Of a DNA stretch of 64,000 nt, positions 50,399-60,260 are shown in pieces; the first letter of the stretch is position 1; the number at the start of each line of letters is the position of its first letter. The position numbers and the translations under genes are program-made. The stretch comes from Taenia hydatigena (taxonomy: Eukaryota; Platyhelminthes; Cestoda; Cyclophyllidea; Taeniidae): the NCBI GenBank assembly GCA_036345935.2, contig JADWOT020000006.1:15350519-15414518 (forward strand), read 5' to 3'. The notes beneath the pieces were generated by a model, which did not search any database, was not told where the DNA came from, and saw only the letters and a program-made list of their open reading frames with translations.

Positions 50399-53300
50399 AG
50401 CGCCATCTTTGATGCACGTATACTATGCATTCACAAATCATTGCGCATTCATAAGATCGGTCTGCGCTTATTTCAACCGGGCATCTATGCTGGTCTTGAC
50501 GCGCAAGACGACTTCTCCATTCACACCATGAAAGCTATCATGTGTGAACGTGCGGGTGCACTGAGTTGCTAGGAGCCGAAATATGGGCCACGTGCAAAGT
50601 GGATTCGTGTGAGACTCTGGGTAGACTTCCGTGTCACTTTACACTCGTCTGTTGCGTGTGAAGCGTAATTCAAAAGCCGCGTCAGCCTTCTAACATCCTC
50701 GACTTACTCAAGTACTGGGGGACTAGTGTGACTGCAATTGCGAATCCCCACTACGTCTGGCCATGCTTTCCAATGATTAACAGATGTGTCATGTTTGAGT
50801 TTGAGGGGGACAATTCGTGACTCATGTACGGGATGCCAAGCTTATTACTAGTCACATGCGTGCTGTGAAATATGCAGTGCTTGCTTCCTGTCCAAGAGGA
50901 ATGTAGCCGCAATTGTGGCCTAGCGCAACTATCTTTGGAAGTGAATAGATGTATCCAATTTTGAGAAGTCAGCTAATGCCACATGAAAATAAGTGACTTA
51001 AAACAGAGGAATCCATGTTCGCCAATGGATAAAATGCGAATGCAGCGAATAAAGGAGACAGAACGCTCTAGAGAGCAGTAGGACTAGTCCACTGACAGAA
51101 TAGGTGGAGGAAGGGCTTGAACTTGATTCAAGCGTATCAGCTTTGGATTTTGTGCGAAAGCGATTAGCTTGCCTTTGGCTTAATTTCAACTGATGCCCCT
51201 TCGCTGACATTCTGGCCAGTCCGTGGCACATTCTTCAGCAGCAGCGTGAATACGCAAGAACCACTATCCTTATAATCGTGCGTATTCAAAACTGGGTGAT
51301 ATGCGTAGGGATGCGCAGCTATAACGCAAAGATTGGAGCTACTGGTGTGGCTATGGGACCCCCACCCGTTGAAGATGCATTGGCTGCTTAAGCCACTCCC
51401 AACCAGGACCGCGTGTTACACGAACAGTGAACAAATTGCAGTTTGGCTTATGATAGACTATAAAAGTGCCTCTAAGCTTCCTTTTGAGTTGCTTTGCATC
51501 TAGTGTGATAACATCACAATTTGTGTTTTGCATAACATAGGAGAGTACCTGTGCTCCAAAACGACATTTGCTAATGTCATTGTATTTCACTCCTTTATTC
51601 TTTGCTCAATTGGATACATTTGATTTTCAAAGCTGTTTAGCATTTCGTCTTATGTGGATTGTGGTGTTTTTTTTTTCAGTTTGCTAGCAAAGTCCGACCG
51701 TAATTTGGTCCATTTCTTGCACAAAGTTTTCCATATTAACGGGTCTCGATCAATCCTGGTTGGCTTCATTTGCTACCTTCGAGTTTAGTAGCTGTATGTT
51801 ACTAGTTGATTGCAATCATGCTAAGATTTTGACAGCAAAGAATCGAGCTGGTGAAATGGGGAGAAGCTACCGGTCGTTTGGCTCTACTTGTTGCTACTAT
51901 CGGTTGTGAACTTAATGTGACAAGAATGCGTCTGTAATCGGCTGCATCATTTGACAAGCCTCGCTAGTCAGCAGAAGAAGGCTGTTACAAATAGGGCTCC
52001 TCGGCTAAATTATCACACAGTCAGTTTTTGTGCATTGAAGGAGACCCCATGGGATGATTGCCTCCAAAGGAGCCTTGGGCGAAGTGTCCCTATGAGAAGT
52101 GGCACTATGCTTATTACTTTGCGGACAACGCTCAATCGTTGCGTCAATGTGGTAGTTCCACTCGCCCTTCAGGCGTAGCAGCAATTCGATTTGATTTTGA
52201 TACCAGCAATATTTCGTCGTGCGGTTAATGCTTACTTTGAAGGCTACAAGAGCATTGACAAATGTGCGTGTTTTCCACACCACATTTTGGCCTACTGGCA
52301 AACACTAGGATTTCGGTTGTCTACTTACACGCTCCACCGGCCTGGTTGTTTAGCCATGTAGCTGGCACGGTATTGGGTCAATAGCAGACAAATGCTTGGA
52401 GATCCTTTCCATTCTGTTTTTTGGTCTACCCACCAGTCTGGACATCCAGCCTTCCATCTATCCATCTAGCTACCTGACTCACTATTCTCTACTTCGCATC
52501 TACGACGGCATAAGACATAGCGTCAGAACGTTGGTTTCGCCCTGTCTAGCGTGAGTTGGGTGGTTGCCACTCTCCATTCAGTCCAAATTATAATAAGCCA
52601 TGTGTTATTAAGCTTGAGTTGCCACCCAACTTTGGTGTGGTGGTTGATTTCTCTTTGACAGTCGTTGAGGACATGAAAAACCAAGGTTCTTTGCGATATT
52701 TTTGCTTGTAGCTTTAGTCCGCCATAACATCGATGGACCCTGTGTCCATGTCACGAGGGCACATTTTGCATTGCGATATTAGTGCCTCCTACGGTCATTT
52801 GTTTTGAGGCTCTCGGAAGAACGAAGCGTCTCTCCATTTGCCATGGCGGATCAAGACCTAATCCCTGTTACCGTTGGCGTTGTTGATCATCGTTTCATCT
52901 CATTCAATGCAGTGCGGCTTCTCATCCTGCTCAGTGGTGGCGTGAGGGTCTGTGACAACCTCAGCAGCACACATGCTTCGTGCTGCACTCATTGCTTACG
53001 GCAAGATTAGTTAGGCTAGGGCTTTTAAGTCTTCTAGGCAGATTAGTGGAATCGGGAATGGAAGAACAGCAACTCTGGCTACAGTCTCTCCTCAAGTACA
53101 CATGTGTAGAAGTTGTGTAATCGTGGGGTGATGCCAAGCATCCACCACTTAACAAATGCACCCGGTTTCGCATCAATGGAATCACGAGCATCAACCTGAG
53201 TTTGATTGATTGCGGCGTAGCTTGTGTACACTTCCATTTATCCAGCTAATGATGGCAACGGTGCCGCTCTAGCATGTTATTGATAACTGCAAGTTATTGG

Positions 53301-53579
53301 CACGAGCTGTGCCTTAGCCAATTCGAGGTTTGAGTTTGCATGACAAGGAAAGCTCATAGAGTAGAGACATGAAATATCACAGCGCTTAGCTAAACATTTG
53401 TGTTAGCAGCTTTGCGAAGCAACGCATGTGAGTATGACCGAGCTGTTCCATAAGGTTTGGCTCCTTTGCTTTTAGCGGACTGTAGCACTTTGTTACTAGC
53501 TCGTGAGACCCATTAGCGGTGCCTTTGGAAGCAGTTGGGTCTTTGAAACAATCAAGGTACTTAGCAAGTGGCATTATTA
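50399..53579. other. Intergenic spacer in the antigen locus
   Basis: No gene recognised. The strong acceptor-like run of T at 51,668-51,679 followed by 'cag' leads only to immediate stops. Overlapping open frames at 51.95-52.3 kb are unassigned. Confidence 0.4.
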
Positions 53580-53925
53580 CTGACCCAAACTACTTTGCCG
53601 GAAGGTCTTTACTTTATAAGGAGTGTTGCGGAAACTCAAAATCGTATTGCAGTCTAAAAGAACAACTCCTATGTCTCCTCCATGGATCCTCCGAATTCAG
53701 AAGGACTAAAGAACAGTGAAAGCTGCTTTTAACTTCAACTTAGTCATACGTCTATTGTGGCACCACTTTGTCCTGTTGACAAGTGCTAGAAGCTCTGAAC
53801 CATTAGTAAGAGTAGATGTGTGGGTGCTTTGAGCATCCTGCAGTGCTATTTTTGAGAAGTGTTCTTGCAGTAAATGGCAACGGGCGCAAAAGCAAATTCT
53901 TTGCATCTTTCCAGCGACCAAACAC
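53580..53925 (+). repeat. Antigen-locus upstream repeat R6, copy 2
   Basis: Partner of 46,850-47,240, ending at the same 'tctttccagcg' motif. It passes directly into sequence that in the intact gene lies 1.6 kb further downstream (end of FN3 exon 1), which marks a deletion junction near 53,922. Confidence 0.75.
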
Positions 53926-55200
53926 CAGAATTCGGTAAGTTGAAAGACGAGATTATGCTACCAGATGTCGTATCACTGACATTTGTCAGCTGCGTTATCG
54001 ACTTCCTTTTCTACACAAGAGTATTGCTTGAGCTTACCATTGAATGCCAATCATTGGCGCCTATTTCGTAGCCCTTTACCTTCATATGGCCGTTAATTTT
54101 TTCTCGAAGTTTTTATCAGAATGTCTTTTTTAGGCCATGAAGGAGGAATCCTCGTAACGTCTAGAGGATCTGGTATAATACCTCTGATCTCTGTCGTCCC
54201 TTTCTCTTTCGTGGCTTTCTACCTTGCTTGAACGCTCCTAAATTTTCTAATCTTGTCTATTATCATGCCACATTTCTTGCGTTTTTCCACCACCTATTAC
54301 CTCTTGCGAGCATCAATGACGTTGCGGGTGTGTTATTCTTTGTTTGCTTTTTCTGAATTATTTCCATTTTAATGTGGTTGTTGATTTTCTTTGCCATAAA
54401 TATGCTGATTTCGCACATTTGTCTGTGTTTCGATTAAACGGAATAAGGAGACGTGCTCTTCTTTGGATTTAAAAAGAGAATATGCTGACAACCATAGTTT
54501 TTACAGGATAGCATAGCAACCACTTACTAACCTTCTTATTCAGCTCGCGTGTGCATCAGGCATGTAATTTGGAATAATTTACACATAAAAGAATGAGTCG
54601 ATGAGAGGTAACTCATTGACAGCTTTATTTTGTACCACGTCTTACAGTTAATAAAGATGAGTAGAATTCCGTTAGTACGTCCACTAATATATGATCATCG
54701 GTTATCTATATATCGGTGTGGCACGCTCTCCAATTCTGTAGAATTGCGATTAGGATATCGCGAGGTGGATAACTCACCACTTCAAAAATCACTCTCTTAC
54801 CATGCTGCAATGAAGGATTGCCTGATTGCTCGGCGTTGTAATTCTTTTTTGGGTTTCTTCGGTCGCTTGCAACTGAAGATGCGCACTTGCACATTACGAC
54901 GTTTTTCAGTTTGGTGACGAATGGAGCAGTTAGACAAAAATCTTGCGTCTCTATTAGGTAGATATGTACATTTCCTTTCGTGTTGCCTGCCGGGATGAGA
55001 AACCACTGCGCTTAATCCAATGCGGTCCGACTTACCTTCATCAATGCTTTGTAACAGCCATTTCAACTGGACGGCACGTGAACCAATAGGAGTTGCCATT
55101 GTGGTCTCGCTAAATGTGGAAGGGGAATTGTTCAGTAAGCATGTTGCTGAAAGTCCTTTTCGCCATGCCAAGGAAGCGCGTAAATTTTTGTCCTTTGTGG
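53926..55200 (+). pseudogene. Broken second copy of the FN3 antigen gene
   Basis: It begins with the last bases of an FN3 exon and its donor ('acaccagaattcg' then 'gtaagttgaaagacgag'), matching 48,836-48,866. It then follows intron sequence: 53,940-54,000 matches intron 2, 54,010-54,090 matches intron 3 (50,170-50,250), and 54,800-55,190 matches 49,240-49,650 of intron 2. The signal-peptide exon and essentially all of the FN3 coding sequence are missing, so no functional product is expected. The mosaic of intron 2-like and intron 3-like blocks suggests unequal exchange or gene conversion in a tandem array. Confidence 0.65.
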
Positions 55201-55836
55201 GGCATTAGTAGCAGCAGCTAAGCGTCCATCAACATGCTTTCCTCAAGGGCAGCAACTAACTAGTCCTTTTAGTCCATCCAAGAGTTCTCAAAGCAGCATG
55301 CTCAGAACTAAATCATTTGCGCTGTTAGAGATGCATGGAAATTGGGATCGTATGGACCCACTTGCAGGTGCGACCCAAAGTGAAGTGTAAAAGCCAGACT
55401 GGACTCTACATTCTGTTCCACCTTGCCCACCGGCTCAATTTGTGCTATCTCTAAACTTACGCTTGTATTTTTCATTCAAATGTAAGTATTCAAATTTAGT
55501 GTAAATTGCCTTGCTTTCCATTGGGACATTTGTCAAGGCACTTTTGAATTAAAGTTGAGATACACAGTGCTCTCACGTGCGAGGAGGAATGATGTCAAGG
55601 TGAACCTTCCCCATTGTTTAACGGGTGTTCACATATAACTCCGCTATTACTAGCATGGACTTTTGCAGCGTTTATTAAAAGGCTTGTCAGATTTAGACCG
55701 GCCTGCAGCATACGAAGCATCCATGAAGTGGGATGCGTTGTCGGTGTCATGCCAAGGAATAGAGCGGTGATTTAGAACCTGGGTAAAAGCACGTGGTGGC
55801 GCTCTTGAACTTTGGAAAATATTGTAGGGAATGGGG
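55201..55836. other. Start of a third antigen-locus unit
   Basis: Around 55,565-55,635 the blocks 'atgtcaaggtgaacctt' and 'aacgggtgtt' match the region about 200 bases before the start codon of the intact gene (48,050-48,130). The predicted position of the next signal-peptide exon falls at or inside the following assembly gap. Confidence 0.45.
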
Positions 55837-55936
55837 NNNNNNNNNNNNNNNNNNNNNNNNNNNNNNNNNNNNNNNNNNNNNNNNNNNNNNNNNNNNNNNN
55901 NNNNNNNNNNNNNNNNNNNNNNNNNNNNNNNNNNNN
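55837..55936. other. Assembly gap, exactly 100 N
   Basis: A run of 100 N, the usual placeholder for a gap of unknown size. It breaks the antigen array, so further FN3 exons may be hidden here. Confidence 0.98.
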
Positions 55937-56298
55937 TAGCAATCATGGGGTGAAGGATTGTCACTGAAGTCGAAGTTTTATTCGTAAATTGACGCAAGAT
56001 GAAAACTATATTAAAAGACTGGCCTTGATAGCAACGAGTAGTAACGGCTATTCAAGTTGTGTGCTCTCTATGCCCTCCGGACTGGAAACCAGATTTATGA
56101 ACAGAATGGCACGCATCAAGTGGCGCCATGGGGCTAGCTGTGATGCTGCAGTTCATCTGCATCTCCCCGATGATCACTGGAAAGCCTGCTGCAGGCGACC
56201 ACTATTCCAAGTCTAGAAGCCACTACAGATTTTGTGTCCGCTAACTCGAATGCCCTCTCTATCTCTTTCCTCAAGGAAATACTGCATGGACTAGCTAA

Positions 56299-56507
56299 TT
56301 GTGCCAACGCTTTAACAACAACACGTACACACGATCATTCAAATCTCGAACACTTTTAATGGGCGCGCCGAGCACAAATCGCCTAGTAATGATTTCTGAA
56401 GTTCAAGACCGAGGCTACTTCCGAGTGATTCGTCACTTTACGACCCATAATTTCCACGGCATATACAATCTGACAGGTCTGTTCGAACATGAAATGACCT
56501 ATTCGAG
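56299..56507 (+). CDS. Candidate exon of an unrecognised plus-strand gene
   Basis: The frame ends at a textbook donor (ttcgag then gtgagc at 56,508-56,513). The peptide before it is balanced ('STNRLVMISEVQDRGYFRVI', then 'THNFHGIYNLTGLFEHEM'), with an N-glycosylation motif 'NLT'. The 5' end is not resolved: there is no clear acceptor, and an upstream opening at 55,989-56,216 starts just after the gap. I do not recognise the protein. Confidence 0.3.
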
Positions 56508-56921
56508 GTGAGCAAAATCTAATGAGTGCCGTGCAGATGAATGAATAGATTACTTAACCATGTGAATAGGTGGTTGTATCTGCTGCAGCGAAATGCGTGG
56601 CTTCCTTAACTTCGTTCGCAATTAGAGCAGAGATGTAAAGAACCATATCTGTGTCGAAATAAAAAAGTACCTGAGTTCTGCAGAAATGCACTAAGTAGAT
56701 ACGCATATGTAGATGTTATGCGTGCCATTATGAGCCGGAAGGTCGTGCGCAGTTCATTTAAGATTAAGCATTCGAAGTTAGGATCTTAACAGCTATGAAC
56801 TAATTTAAGCACTCCATCCTGAAAAATCTGCCGATTAAAGAAAATTGGTTTCAGCATTTTGTGCCCTCATAAGTCCCACCTTTACTGCTTTCGTAAGGTA
56901 GCCAGCCATAACCAGAATTAA

Positions 56922-58286
56922 TCAGTTTCTCTTCGTGGTGGGTGATAGCAGACGCAAGCTGTCTATTTCCACTCTTTCCCCTAGGAATCCTGTCGGCAAG
57001 AATTGCAGTGGCGCAATTGCTGCTAGGTAAGACCTTTTAAACGGCTGCAAGTAGTGAAGGTTTGGAAGAACTCTACCACGTCTGGGGTAAGCAAGGACTA
57101 CCAGAATCTTTTGCTCGAGGCATCAAACATATTTTTACTTACGTGACTAGGTCCTTGTGTAACTCTTCGGGAATTGTTTCTACTGATGAGCCTGGTACCA
57201 TTAGATGCTTGAGAGACCCTACGTCCTCTTGGTTCAATATATATTCATCTGCTAGGAGGAGTTCACCATCCTTGCCATATCCATCTGACCGCCTTGCTGG
57301 ATGAGGACATCTCACTGTAGCGTCCCGAGGCTCCCTTAAGGCAAAAGAAGGCAAAGTGTCGGGGTAGAATACATATATTCACCGGACAGAGGGGAAAATA
57401 TACTGCTGGCATGGCCCGGAGGCCAGCCCACGCAGCTAGGGCAATATGGCCACCTCTGTGACCTTGACAGAAATCGGCAGCACAAACAGATAAAGCACTA
57501 CATTGCCCCTCTCCTCTTTCGAGCGTCGTCCCCGACGCGCCCCCTGGTACACCTCCCGCGTCAGCCATCACAACATACTCAGTGCTGCAACAAGCACCCA
57601 CGAGCTAACCATGCCAGTCGCCGACATTCGACGCGATTGAGGCGATGCTTGACACCGACGTCAGTGATCCCTCTTGACAGTGCATTGCACCTCGAGTTTC
57701 GTTTGGCTTGGAAACAAAGTCCAGAATAAGTGGTTCTGCCGACCATCAGTATGTCCGTAGGGGGGCGTTAGCACGCCAATCTCCTTAAGCAAGTATAATA
57801 GGGGTAATCTTCGAAACGAAACTTCCCAGGTGGTCCATGGCTAGTGTCGCTTCAGTTGTTAATAGCTTTCTTGTAGAACACGGAGAAGGGGTAAATGCCG
57901 GAGGTGGACGTCGTTCGTGGCCCATCCGTAGCGCATGCACTTCTTTCGCACCGCTGCAACATGCCGTAGGCGGTAGAGATAGGGATAAAATCCCTGTAGA
58001 GTCGGGTCCGCTTTCCGCTGCCACCAATGTAGCGTCCCGAGGCTCCCTTAAGGCAAAAGAAGGCAAAGTGTCGGGGTAGAATACATATATTCACCGGACA
58101 GAGGGGAAAATATACTGCTGGCATGGCCCGGAGGCCAGCCCACGCAGCTAGGGCAATATGGCCACCTCTGTGACCTTGACAGAAATCGGCAGCACAAACA
58201 GATAAAGCACTACACTCACCTTCTATGGATTTCAGAATGGATGACCAGAATCTTGCGTACAATACAGTTGTGTCGAGACTAGTACT
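56922..58286 (-). CDS. 3' exons of an unrecognised gene, intron split by a TRIM
   Basis: Minus-strand exons in order: about 58,286-58,220 (5' limit uncertain; includes 'VLYARFWSSILKSIE', donor GAAG then GTGAG), 57,248-57,143 (phase 1 to phase 2; 'LNQEDVGSLKHLMVPG', 'ETIPEELHKDLV', donor CAC then GTAAGT), and 57,081-56,922 (acceptor cttaccccag; 'LPNLHYLQPFKRSYLAAIAP', 'PTGFLGERVEIDSLRL', then TGA). The reading frame is continuous across all three, which supports a real gene. The last intron is 61 bp; the one before would be 67 bp without the inserted element. The product looks soluble, and I do not recognise its family. Upstream exons beyond 58.3 kb were not identified; a 40-codon opening at about 58,350-58,470 (minus) is a possible one. 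Confidence 0.55.
57316..57502 (-). repeat. 3' LTR of the TRIM
   Basis: In minus-strand sense this is the downstream LTR, preceded by the polypurine tract at 57,507-57,520. Confidence 0.9.
58028..58214 (-). repeat. 5' LTR of the TRIM
   Basis: In minus-strand sense this is the upstream LTR, followed by the primer-binding-site-like box at 58,009-58,026. Confidence 0.9.
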
Positions 58287-58720
58287 CTGCGCGATTCTTC
58301 ATTGACGTTTTCCATGTTCGCTAAAAAATAGAGCGCCCGCTACAACGTTGTCCGTTTCTGCCATATTTGATCCGCATTACTAAGCGTAGGCCCTTTCCTG
58401 CATTGGACTGTAAAGCCATATTGCTGTAATTCCTCGTACCAGCATGCAACTGAATAGTCGACTTCATTCATTGTTTTAATACAGTACGTGCTTGATGATC
58501 CCTTCCCTCTACCAAGTAGTGTTCATAGGGTCTGACCATCGCATAGGTAGCGAAAGGTTCACGTTCTACCGCGCTTTTCCACCTTTTCATTTGCGTCTTT
58601 TTTCTGTAGCGAGATATCTATGTTAACTTCATTACTTTGCTGAGTGAAAAAGGTGCCTTCCGAAAAATTTGGGATGACAATCTCGTTACGTAGAATGTCA
58701 GCACAAAGCATCACATCCCA

Positions 58721-58902
58721 TGTAATACTTTGTTTGTTCTGACTGCCGGTTTCGGTTTCGGTCACTTAGGTGGTTATATCGCCCTAGCCGCGTAAGCTAG
58801 CCTCCAGGCCATGCTAGCAGCTCCTTTTCCTCTGTTTATTGAATACATATTCTGATCTAGTATTGTAACTTCTTTTGCCTTCAAGGAAGTCTTGGGAAGC
58901 AG
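58721..58902 (+). repeat. Diverged solo LTR of the TRIM family
   Basis: It starts TGTAATACTTTGTTTG and follows the LTR (opposite orientation to the complete element) through 'tcggtcac', 'gccctagccgcgt', 'cctccaggccatgc', 'cctctgt' and 'gccttcaagg'. The end is degraded. About 180 bp, clearly older than the complete element. Confidence 0.75.
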
Positions 58903-59001
58903 CATCCCACACCAGTTCTGAGCATGCGAAAATTTCACTGTTCAAGTTTCTTTCCTTATGCAAACTTCTAACGAAATTCTGGCCTTCACTACCATCTACC
59001 T

Positions 59002-59288
59002 TGTAATGCTTTGTTTGTTGGGACCGCCGGTTCCGGTCAGGGTCACAGAGGTGGCCGTATTGCCCGAGCTGCGTAGGCTGGCCTCCGGGCCATGCCGACA
59101 GCTTATTTCCCTCTGTCCGTTTAATATATATATTCTACTCTAGCATTCTGCCTTCTCTTCAGTGGCGATATTGTCCAAGCCGCGTAGGCTGGTTTTCGGG
59201 CTGTGTCAGCTGCTCATTTGCCTCTGTCTTTTGAATATCTATGTTCTGCCCTGGTATTTTGCCTTCAAGGGAGCCTCCAGGCGTTACA
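59002..59288 (+). repeat. Diverged TRIM-family LTR with an internal duplication
   Basis: It starts TGTAATGCTTTGTTTG. The LTR body is present to about 59,160, then its second half is repeated from 'gcgatattgtccaagccgcg' (59,164) to the terminal 'ggcgttaca' at 59,288. It is either two overlapping solo LTRs or one LTR with a duplicated 3' half. Confidence 0.7.
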
Positions 59289-59677
59289 TACTCAACTCCT
59301 GCTAAACAGGCTTGTGGAAGGCGAAACGATCCGAATTTTGTTACAGAGGGTGGGAAAGCAAACAGATTTACGAGAGGTTTGGCCTTACTTGAGTCTGGAA
59401 GGAAGCTGCATATGCCTCCTTCTAGGGTGCCTGGGACTCAATAAAATTCTATAGGTAAAAAGACTCTTTAATATTTAAAAGTGGAACCTTACTGCCAGCC
59501 ACAAAATATGATCTAACGTAAGAACCAACTTTAAAATTTTTTGCCTTTCGTTTATCAAGACTTCCCAACGGCTAGTTCGTCTAGAATACCGAGGTTCAAC
59601 CACTGCAAATCCGCAAGGCCATTTTCAAGATCTGTCCATTTCTTCATCTGGCTTCGTGCCCAATGGACTAGCAGTAG
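59289..59677. other. Spacer before the MTRES1-like gene
   Basis: Contains an AATAAA at 59,440-59,445 after a short plus-strand opening. Otherwise nothing recognised. The promoter or spliced-leader acceptor of the following gene should be here. Confidence 0.35.
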
Positions 59678-60136
59678 GTGAAGTGCTTTGGTCGCATGAC
59701 GCGGTGTTGGCTAAAAGTCGTTGTTTTTAAATTTCTCGTGCCTTCAAAGCTTCTAATCACAGCCCAAGCTGCTCCGTCTTCGACCTGTTTCCCCAATGAG
59801 TGTTCTCCATACCCCCTAGGAAAGGTCATTACCGTATATATGCAATCAGTAAGATTTGATAAAGTTGTGAGAAAAGGTCTCAAAATGACTCAGTTCGAAT
59901 TTGAAAAGGCTTTTTACAATCAAGATTTTCGCCTCAACAAAGAAAAACTTTTGAAAAAGGGTTGCAAACTCGGCGAAGGTGATACATTGGATCTGGTTGT
60001 TCGGGAGGAAGGTGGGAAAATTTACGGAAAACGCGTTGTACTCGTGAATTTGGTTGAGAAAGGTTGTGGCTTTTCTGTAACTTTACGTTGTGTCCGTCGG
60101 GTTCACCAACTATATTTTGATTATATCCAGTCCTGA
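59678..60136 (+). CDS. MTRES1: MTRES1-like mitochondrial S4-domain RNA-binding protein
   Basis: The open frame encodes 152 residues. Residues 1-50 are basic and hydrophobic without homology, consistent with a mitochondrial targeting part (inference). Residues about 56-152 match the S4 domain of human MTRES1 (C6orf203): 'VRFDKVVRKGLK' at the start, 'EKAFYNQDFRLNKEKLLKKG' in the helix-turn core, 'GDTLDLV', and a C-terminal strand part ending in a basic stretch. MTRES1 binds RNA at the mitochondrial ribosome and supports mitochondrial transcription and rescue of stalled ribosomes. The start is uncertain: an acceptor-like 'ccccctag' at 59,812-59,819 could open a shorter exon carrying only the S4 part. 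It ends 124 bases before the next gene. Confidence 0.75.
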   Translation: MKCFGRMTRCWLKVVVFKFLVPSKLLITAQAAPSSTCFPNECSPYPLGKVITVYMQSVRFDKVVRKGLKMTQFEFEKAFYNQDFRLNKEKLLKKGCKLGEGDTLDLVVREEGGKIYGKRVVLVNLVEKGCGFSVTLRCVRRVHQLYFDYIQS

Positions 60137-60185
60137 TTTTGACTCGTGACTGCCAATCCTTGTGCTATCATATTTTTGTGAATGC

Positions 60186-60191
60186 AATAAA
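60186..60191 (+). terminator. Poly(A) signal AATAAA after the MTRES1-like gene
   Basis: Lies 49 bases after the stop codon and about 70 bases before the acceptor of the next gene, a spacing expected when cleavage and trans-splicing separate two cistrons. Confidence 0.6.
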
Positions 60192-60258
60192 CTGGCCTAT
60201 CATGTGTGTTCATCTATCAACTCATTCTTTTCCATTACTTTATATGAACTTTCCTCTC

Positions 60259-60260
60259 AG
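60259..60260 (+). promoter_or_regulatory. 3' splice acceptor directly before the TMEM248-like ATG
   Basis: The pyrimidine-rich 'ctttcctctcag' is followed immediately by ATG at 60,261. With no upstream exon visible in the 124-base gap, the best reading is a spliced-leader trans-splice site. Several flatworm leaders end in AUG. Confidence 0.5.

Larger units (their letters stand above)
57316..58214 (-). mobile_element. Complete TRIM (coding-less miniature LTR retrotransposon)
   Basis: Two 187-bp direct repeats, 57,316-57,502 and 58,028-58,214, are identical by eye over their whole length. Each starts TG and ends CA (TGTAG...CTACA). The element is flanked by the 5-bp target-site duplication CTCAC (57,311-57,315 and 58,215-58,219). 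In minus orientation the 525-bp interior starts one base after the 5' LTR with TGGTGGCAGCGGAAAGCG, a primer-binding-site-like TGG box, and ends with the purine tract AAAGAGGAGAGGGG just before the 3' LTR. The interior has no gag or pol, so the element depends on proteins from another retrotransposon. Size and structure fit TRIM elements described in taeniid tapeworms. Identical LTRs imply recent insertion (or conversion). Confidence 0.92.

Noticed and set aside
51668..51682. Strong T-tract acceptor as the start of the antigen gene's last exon
   Set aside because: All three frames give a stop within a few codons and none encodes a hydrophobic tail; the exon at 50,325 fits phase and homology better.
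57852..58262. Minus-strand open frame of 136 codons through the TRIM
   Set aside because: It runs from host exon sequence through the 5' LTR into the element interior; the LTR part is non-coding in other copies, so the frame is fortuitous.
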